DNA from: JACQXM01 sp964569425
GTDB taxonomy: Bacteria; Planctomycetota; Phycisphaerae; UBA1845
DNA length: 13,488 nt
Direction of reading: 5' to 3'
Assembly: GCA_964569425.1 (NCBI GenBank)
Contig: CAZMVD010000115.1
Span: 1-13,488 of the forward strand
The notes under the pieces: generated by a model
Told to the model about the DNA's origin: nothing
The model's database searches: none
Seen by the model: only the letters and a program-made list of their open reading frames with translations
Shown here: positions 12,066 to 13,488 of the stretch, piece by piece
How positions within the stretch are numbered: position 1 is the first letter of the stretch
Layout: every line of letters starts with the position of its first letter
Position numbers and translations under genes: made by a program

Positions 12066-13488
12066 ATGGGGTATCAACTTTGTGGTTACCGTTATTCGTT
12101 CCTGTCGTTGGTGCTGGCGGGCATGGTCGGCCTGGGCAGCAACCAATCGGCTCGCGCGCAGACGTTTCAGGGTTCGGGCGTGCGCCTGCTGAGCCGGGTG
12201 GCGGTGGCGGACTTGCCGGGCAATTCCAGCGGAGCGAATGACATCTGGGGTTATGTTTCGCCGGCGGGCAAAGAGTATGCGATCATCGGCTTGCGCAAGG
12301 GGACCGCGTTTGTGGATATTTCGGATCCCACGGCGCCGGTGGTGCTGCCGGCGCGCTACGTGGCCAGTGGCGTGGACGAGACCTGGCGGGACATCCGGAC
12401 CCTGGGACCCTATGCGTACGTGGTCAACGACGGCGTGACGGGGCCGGGGCTGCAGGTCATCAGTCTGGCGAACATTGACGCGGGCAGCGTGTCGCAAGTG
12501 ATTGCGACGCGGCTGAATGGCGGACTGTTCACGGCGCACAACATCGCCATCAACACGGCTTCGCAATATGCCTACCTGGTGTCGTCGTCGATTTCGCCGG
12601 GCATCACGGTGGTCAATCTGGCGAATCCGACCAGCCCGGCGCAGTCCGCGATCTGGGGCGGGGCGACGGTGCACGACGTGCTGGTGACCACGTACACCAC
12701 GGGTCCGTACGCGGGGCGGGAGATTGCGTTTGCTTTCGCGGCGCACCACGGGCTCATCATCCTGGACGTGACCGACAAGGCGAACATCTTTGAGCGGGGA
12801 CGGCTCGCGTATCCGAATGTCACCTATTGTCACCAGGGTTGGCTGACGGAGGATCGGCGTTACCTGCTGATCAACGACGAGCTGGACGAGCTTCAGAACC
12901 CCAACGTGAACAGTACGACGACGTACGTGATCGACGTGCAGGACCTGAGCCGGCCGACGTTTGTGCGCTCCTTTACCAACGGGCTGCCGTCCGTTGACCA
13001 CAACCTGATGGTGCGGGGGCCGCTCGCCTACGAGGCGAACTACACGAGCGGGCTGCGGGTGTGGGACGTAAGCGACGTGCGGCGGCCGGTGGAGATCGCC
13101 TGGTTCGACACCTATCCGACCAGCGACGCACGCAGCTTCAACGGCGCCTGGGGCGTGTACACACAACTGCCCAGCGGGAACATTATCGTGTCGGACATCA
13201 GTTTCGGCCTGTTCGTGCTGCGCGTGGACTGCAACGAAAACGGCATCGACGACGACATGGACGTTGACAGCGGGGCAAGCGCCGACCTCAACGGCAACGG
13301 GATTCCCGACGAATGCGACGGTTTTGTAGACTGCAACGGCAACGGCGTTTCTGATCGCTTCGACCTGTCGGAAGGGACCAGCGCCGATTGCAACGAGAAC
13401 GCCGTACTCGACGAATGTGAGATGGCCGCACAGACCGCCACCGACTGCAACGGAAACGGCCTGCTCGACGAATGCGAGTTGGCCGTCG
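12066..13488 (+). CDS. Secreted LVIVD-repeat / choice-of-anchor-B-like protein (3' truncated by window)
   Basis: 474 codons are visible before the window ends. ATG 12066 is preceded by GGGGGG about 6 nt upstream. Residues 1-31 are a signal peptide with a hydrophobic core SFLSLVLAGMVGLG and probable cleavage after ARA. Residues about 35-385 are a beta-propeller-like domain with repeated short strands: GLRKGTAFVDISDPTAPVV, LQVISLAN, ITVVNLANP, HHGLIILDVTD, TYVIDVQDLSRP, LRVWDVSDVRRPVEI. These LVIVD-type repeats and the opening DIWGYVSPAGKEYAIIG match what I recall of choice-of-anchor B family proteins. From residue 388 an Asp/Asn/Cys repeat array begins, with the DCNxNGxxDECE pattern common in planctomycete surface proteins and probably binding calcium. 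Function is unknown; it is exported and may be anchored by sequence beyond the window. It is likely a separate transcription unit from dnaB. Confidence 0.85.
   Translation, partial: MGYQLCGYRYSFLSLVLAGMVGLGSNQSARAQTFQGSGVRLLSRVAVADLPGNSSGANDIWGYVSPAGKEYAIIGLRKGTAFVDISDPTAPVVLPARYVASGVDETWRDIRTLGPYAYVVNDGVTGPGLQVISLANIDAGSVSQVIATRLNGGLFTAHNIAINTASQYAYLVSSSISPGITVVNLANPTSPAQSAIWGGATVHDVLVTTYTTGPYAGREIAFAFAAHHGLIILDVTDKANIFERGRLAYPNVTYCHQGWLTEDRRYLLINDELDELQNPNVNSTTTYVIDVQDLSRPTFVRSFTNGLPSVDHNLMVRGPLAYEANYTSGLRVWDVSDVRRPVEIAWFDTYPTSDARSFNGAWGVYTQLPSGNIIVSDISFGLFVLRVDCNENGIDDDMDVDSGASADLNGNGIPDECDGFVDCNGNGVSDRFDLSEGTSADCNENAVLDECEMAAQTATDCNGNGLLDECELAV
13227..13488 (+). repeat. Protein-coding repeat array of DCNxNGxxDxxD units
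   Basis: At least five units start at 13227, 13284, 13329, 13386 and 13443, spaced 57, 45, 57 and 57 nt (19, 15, 19 and 19 residues). A typical unit is DCNGNGVSDRFDLSEGTSA. The first part, D-x-N-x-N-G, is a calcium-loop pattern like thrombospondin type 3 or dockerin loops. The array continues past the window. Confidence 0.8.

Noticed and set aside
11877..13166. 429-codon open frame on the reverse strand
   Set aside because: It is antisense to the secreted LVIVD-repeat protein, is His/Arg-rich and has no domain; the forward frame has a signal peptide and repeats.
1..13488. CRISPR array or retron-like element
   Set aside because: There are no regularly spaced direct repeats outside the protein-coding DCN array and no reverse transcriptase.

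Overview
The window looks like a high-G+C bacterial chromosome segment from the Planctomycetota, probably a Phycisphaerae-type organism. The lineage call is an inference from protein style. It rests on an RHS protein carrying a dockerin-like Asp motif, a membrane protein with a C-x2-C-x-YDLR...C-x2-C zinc ribbon, and a choice-of-anchor-B-like secreted protein ending in DCNxNGxxDECE-type repeats. Every gene I can support is on the + strand.

Region 1 (1-1514) is accessory. It holds the C-terminal end of an RHS/YD-repeat protein with a short cysteine-rich tip. A multi-pass membrane protein with a zinc ribbon overlaps its stop codon and could be the cognate immunity partner. G+C falls abruptly near position 181 (about 80% to about 52%) without loss of reading frame.

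Region 2 (1515-2330) has no intact gene. It contains what look like gene scraps: an RHS-like FDNLKIGYD fragment, and a 35-codon ORF starting MTLPGGPADKAGNRYE that resembles the N-terminus of large defence-type ATPases. This reads as a decayed accessory or defence region.

Region 3 (2331-5080) encodes an envelope VKOR-DsbA fusion (disulfide bond formation) and a GT4 glycosyltransferase of the WaaG type. It closes with a good Rho-independent terminator.

Region 4 (5270-11907) is a core housekeeping cluster: tRNA-Gln(UUG), glmU (short form), prs, rplY/ctc, pth, rpsF, ssb, rplI, dnaB. It joins two widely conserved bacterial gene strings, glmU-prs-ctc-pth and rpsF-ssb-rpsR-rplI-dnaB. The cluster links cell-wall precursor synthesis (UDP-GlcNAc), PRPP supply, ribosomal proteins and peptidyl-tRNA recycling, and replication. 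Two gene pairs overlap (glmU/prs, rplI/dnaB), which implies translational coupling. The notable absence is rpsR (S18), whose usual place between ssb and rplI is a 153-nt stretch without a gene.

Region 5 (12066-13488) is a secreted LVIVD-repeat/choice-of-anchor-B-like protein. It has a signal peptide and a C-terminal Asp/Asn-rich, probably calcium-binding repeat array, and it runs off the end of the window.

No CRISPR array, intact mobile element or complete new multi-gene system is visible. The most unusual elements are the RHS tip with its membrane partner, the defence-ATPase-like remnant, the shortened GlmU, the missing rpsR, and an SSB-tip-like tail on DnaB.
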